Source of the DNA: Marsupella aquatica
Taxonomy: Eukaryota; Marchantiophyta
Length of the DNA stretch: 64,000 nt
Assembly: GCA_973895155.1 (NCBI GenBank)
Contig: OZ316894.1
Span: 16,430,001 to 16,494,000 of the forward strand
Direction of reading: 5' to 3'
Shown here: in pieces, positions 62,965-64,000 of the stretch
Numbering within the stretch: position 1 is the first letter of the stretch
Layout of the letters: each line of letters starts with the position of its first letter
Translations under genes and position numbers: made by a program
The notes under the pieces: model-generated
The model's input: the letters and a program-made list of their open reading frames with translations, nothing else
What the model was told of the DNA's origin: nothing
Database searches by the model: none

Positions 62965-63590
62965 GAGTGACGATCCAAGTAGAGAGTTTCTGTTTAGATT
63001 CCTGAGCGAAATTCTCTTTGTTTCCATGTCGGCAAAAAAGGAAAGCTGACTACCGTCAGACGTGAGTGCAGGATCCAAGTGAACTCTTGGGTGAAAATGA
63101 TTCTGCGGCAGTAGTGTGCTCTCGACTTTTACAGGAAAATCATTTACAAGTGGACATAGTTCAAGTGAGAACCTTCTGCTCAGGATTCCAGGTCGACAAG
63201 AATTGTCACTCGCGCACCAGTGCTCTTTTGACACGACAACGAGAGTCGCCAATATTCCGATATGGCAGGATCCAGGTGGAAGATCTATTGCTCGTCATGC
63301 TGGGCGAAAGAGAATGTTGCCTTGGCACTCGCGCCATGTTGACACCCACAAGAGCTTCCGAAGCGCTTATTTCTGGGGGCAGAATTCAAATGAGGACCAA
63401 CGCCGTGTTCATAGGACAGGAGAGTCACTATCATTCGTATGTGAGGGCAGGATCAAAATGAAATCTTCTGCTGAGTATTTTGGGCGAAATTACGTGAATT
63501 GGGCGACATGATGACATGTGAACGTAAGATCCAATCAAAGATCTTTTGGTCGCACATCCTGGGCGAAAACAATTGTCCTGTTGCCAGGAA
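62965..63590 (+). repeat. Degenerate tandem repeats
   Basis: About seven imperfect units share a GCAGGATCCAAGTG-like start, a CTTCTGCTC-like middle and a TGGGCGAAA-like end. They start near 62,971, 63,067, 63,157, 63,264, 63,379, 63,446 and 63,525. Spacing varies (about 65-115 bp). The open plus-strand frames here are side effects of the repeats and have no domain. Confidence 0.6.
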
Positions 63591-64000
63591 GAAGAGTTCT
63601 TACATTTGTGTCGCGGCTACATTTTACACATGTGCGTTCTGTTATGAATCCATCACCATCACCATCTTGGCTTTAGAAAGGGCAGTGGCCCTGGTGTCCT
63701 GTCGACACGAAGTGCAAAATCATTCCATAATTCTGTAGATGGATATATTGTACACATCTGGAAGCATTGTTTCCAGTGTCTATAATTTGATTGGAGTAAT
63801 CATCCTCCCTATCACAGAAGCTAGTTTTGCACCCGTTACCATTCCTGCATTGCTCCTGAAATTTCGATGCTGCACGTATGATTCAAATTCATAATTAGTC
63901 CCAATTCAGAAGCTATGACAATGGAGAGAGATTGTGTGATCACAGCCATTAGGCCCGGCCAACGGCAAGGTTGTCCTAGATGTCAATCGTCCTTATATTT
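63591..64000. other. Window end, nothing recognised
   Basis: No ORF with family similarity and no RNA gene seen. A feature could continue beyond the window. Confidence 0.3.

Overview
The window is nuclear chromosomal DNA of a land plant. It carries intron-split genes with GT-AG junctions, a PsbP subunit of photosystem II with a plastid and thylakoid-lumen targeting peptide, augmin subunit 4, a PP2A B'' subunit, a plant-type STEEP1/DUF167 protein, an F-box protein and a Ty1/copia retrotransposon. The psbP and AUG4 proteins differ enough from the angiosperm forms I recall that a non-seed plant, for example a bryophyte, seems likely. That placement is inference and the species cannot be fixed from the sequence alone.

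Layout. 1-6.6 kb: a six-exon plus-strand gene for a 976-residue low-complexity protein I do not recognise. 8.3 kb: a 93-bp tandem repeat. 10.3-10.9 kb: an array of hairpin-forming repeats. 11.4-16.3 kb: PP2A B'' subunit (12 exons, 547 aa). 17.4-18.1 kb: a tandem array with higher-order structure. 19.4-23.7 kb: augmin subunit 4 on the minus strand (10 exons, 434 aa). 24.5-25.2 kb: a repeat array related to the one at 10.3 kb. 26.1-26.75 kb: a broken, inverted partial copy of AUG4. 27.0-28.5 kb: psbP on the minus strand (4 exons, 275 aa). 29-43.5 kb: an AT-rich, gene-poor block of diverged repeats that holds a young copia element (32,490-38,508). 45.9-47.9 kb: STEEP1/DUF167 gene on the minus strand (7 exons, 232 aa). 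48.4-49.3 kb: a third array of the TGCACTT-type repeat. 51.3-53.8 kb: a CoA-dependent-acyltransferase-like gene on the minus strand (3 exons, 541 aa). 59.5-61.7 kb: an F-box gene (2 exons, about 514 aa). 63.0-63.6 kb: degenerate tandem repeats.

I rebuilt each multi-exon gene by hand. At every junction the GT-AG sites, reading phase and family alignment agree, which is the main support for the models. The genes are unrelated housekeeping or regulatory loci (photosynthesis, microtubule nucleation, phosphatase targeting, protein turnover). They do not form an operon-like or clustered pathway, and I see no new multi-gene system.

The most unusual material is in the non-coding DNA. Three arrays of a TGCACTT/AAGTGCA repeat family lie 0.4-1 kb upstream of three of the genes, and one array shows compensatory changes in its hairpin arms. 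There is also a nested duplication split by the copia element, an inverted AUG4 fragment next to psbP, and a duplicated last-exon/3' tail at the STEEP1/DUF167 gene.
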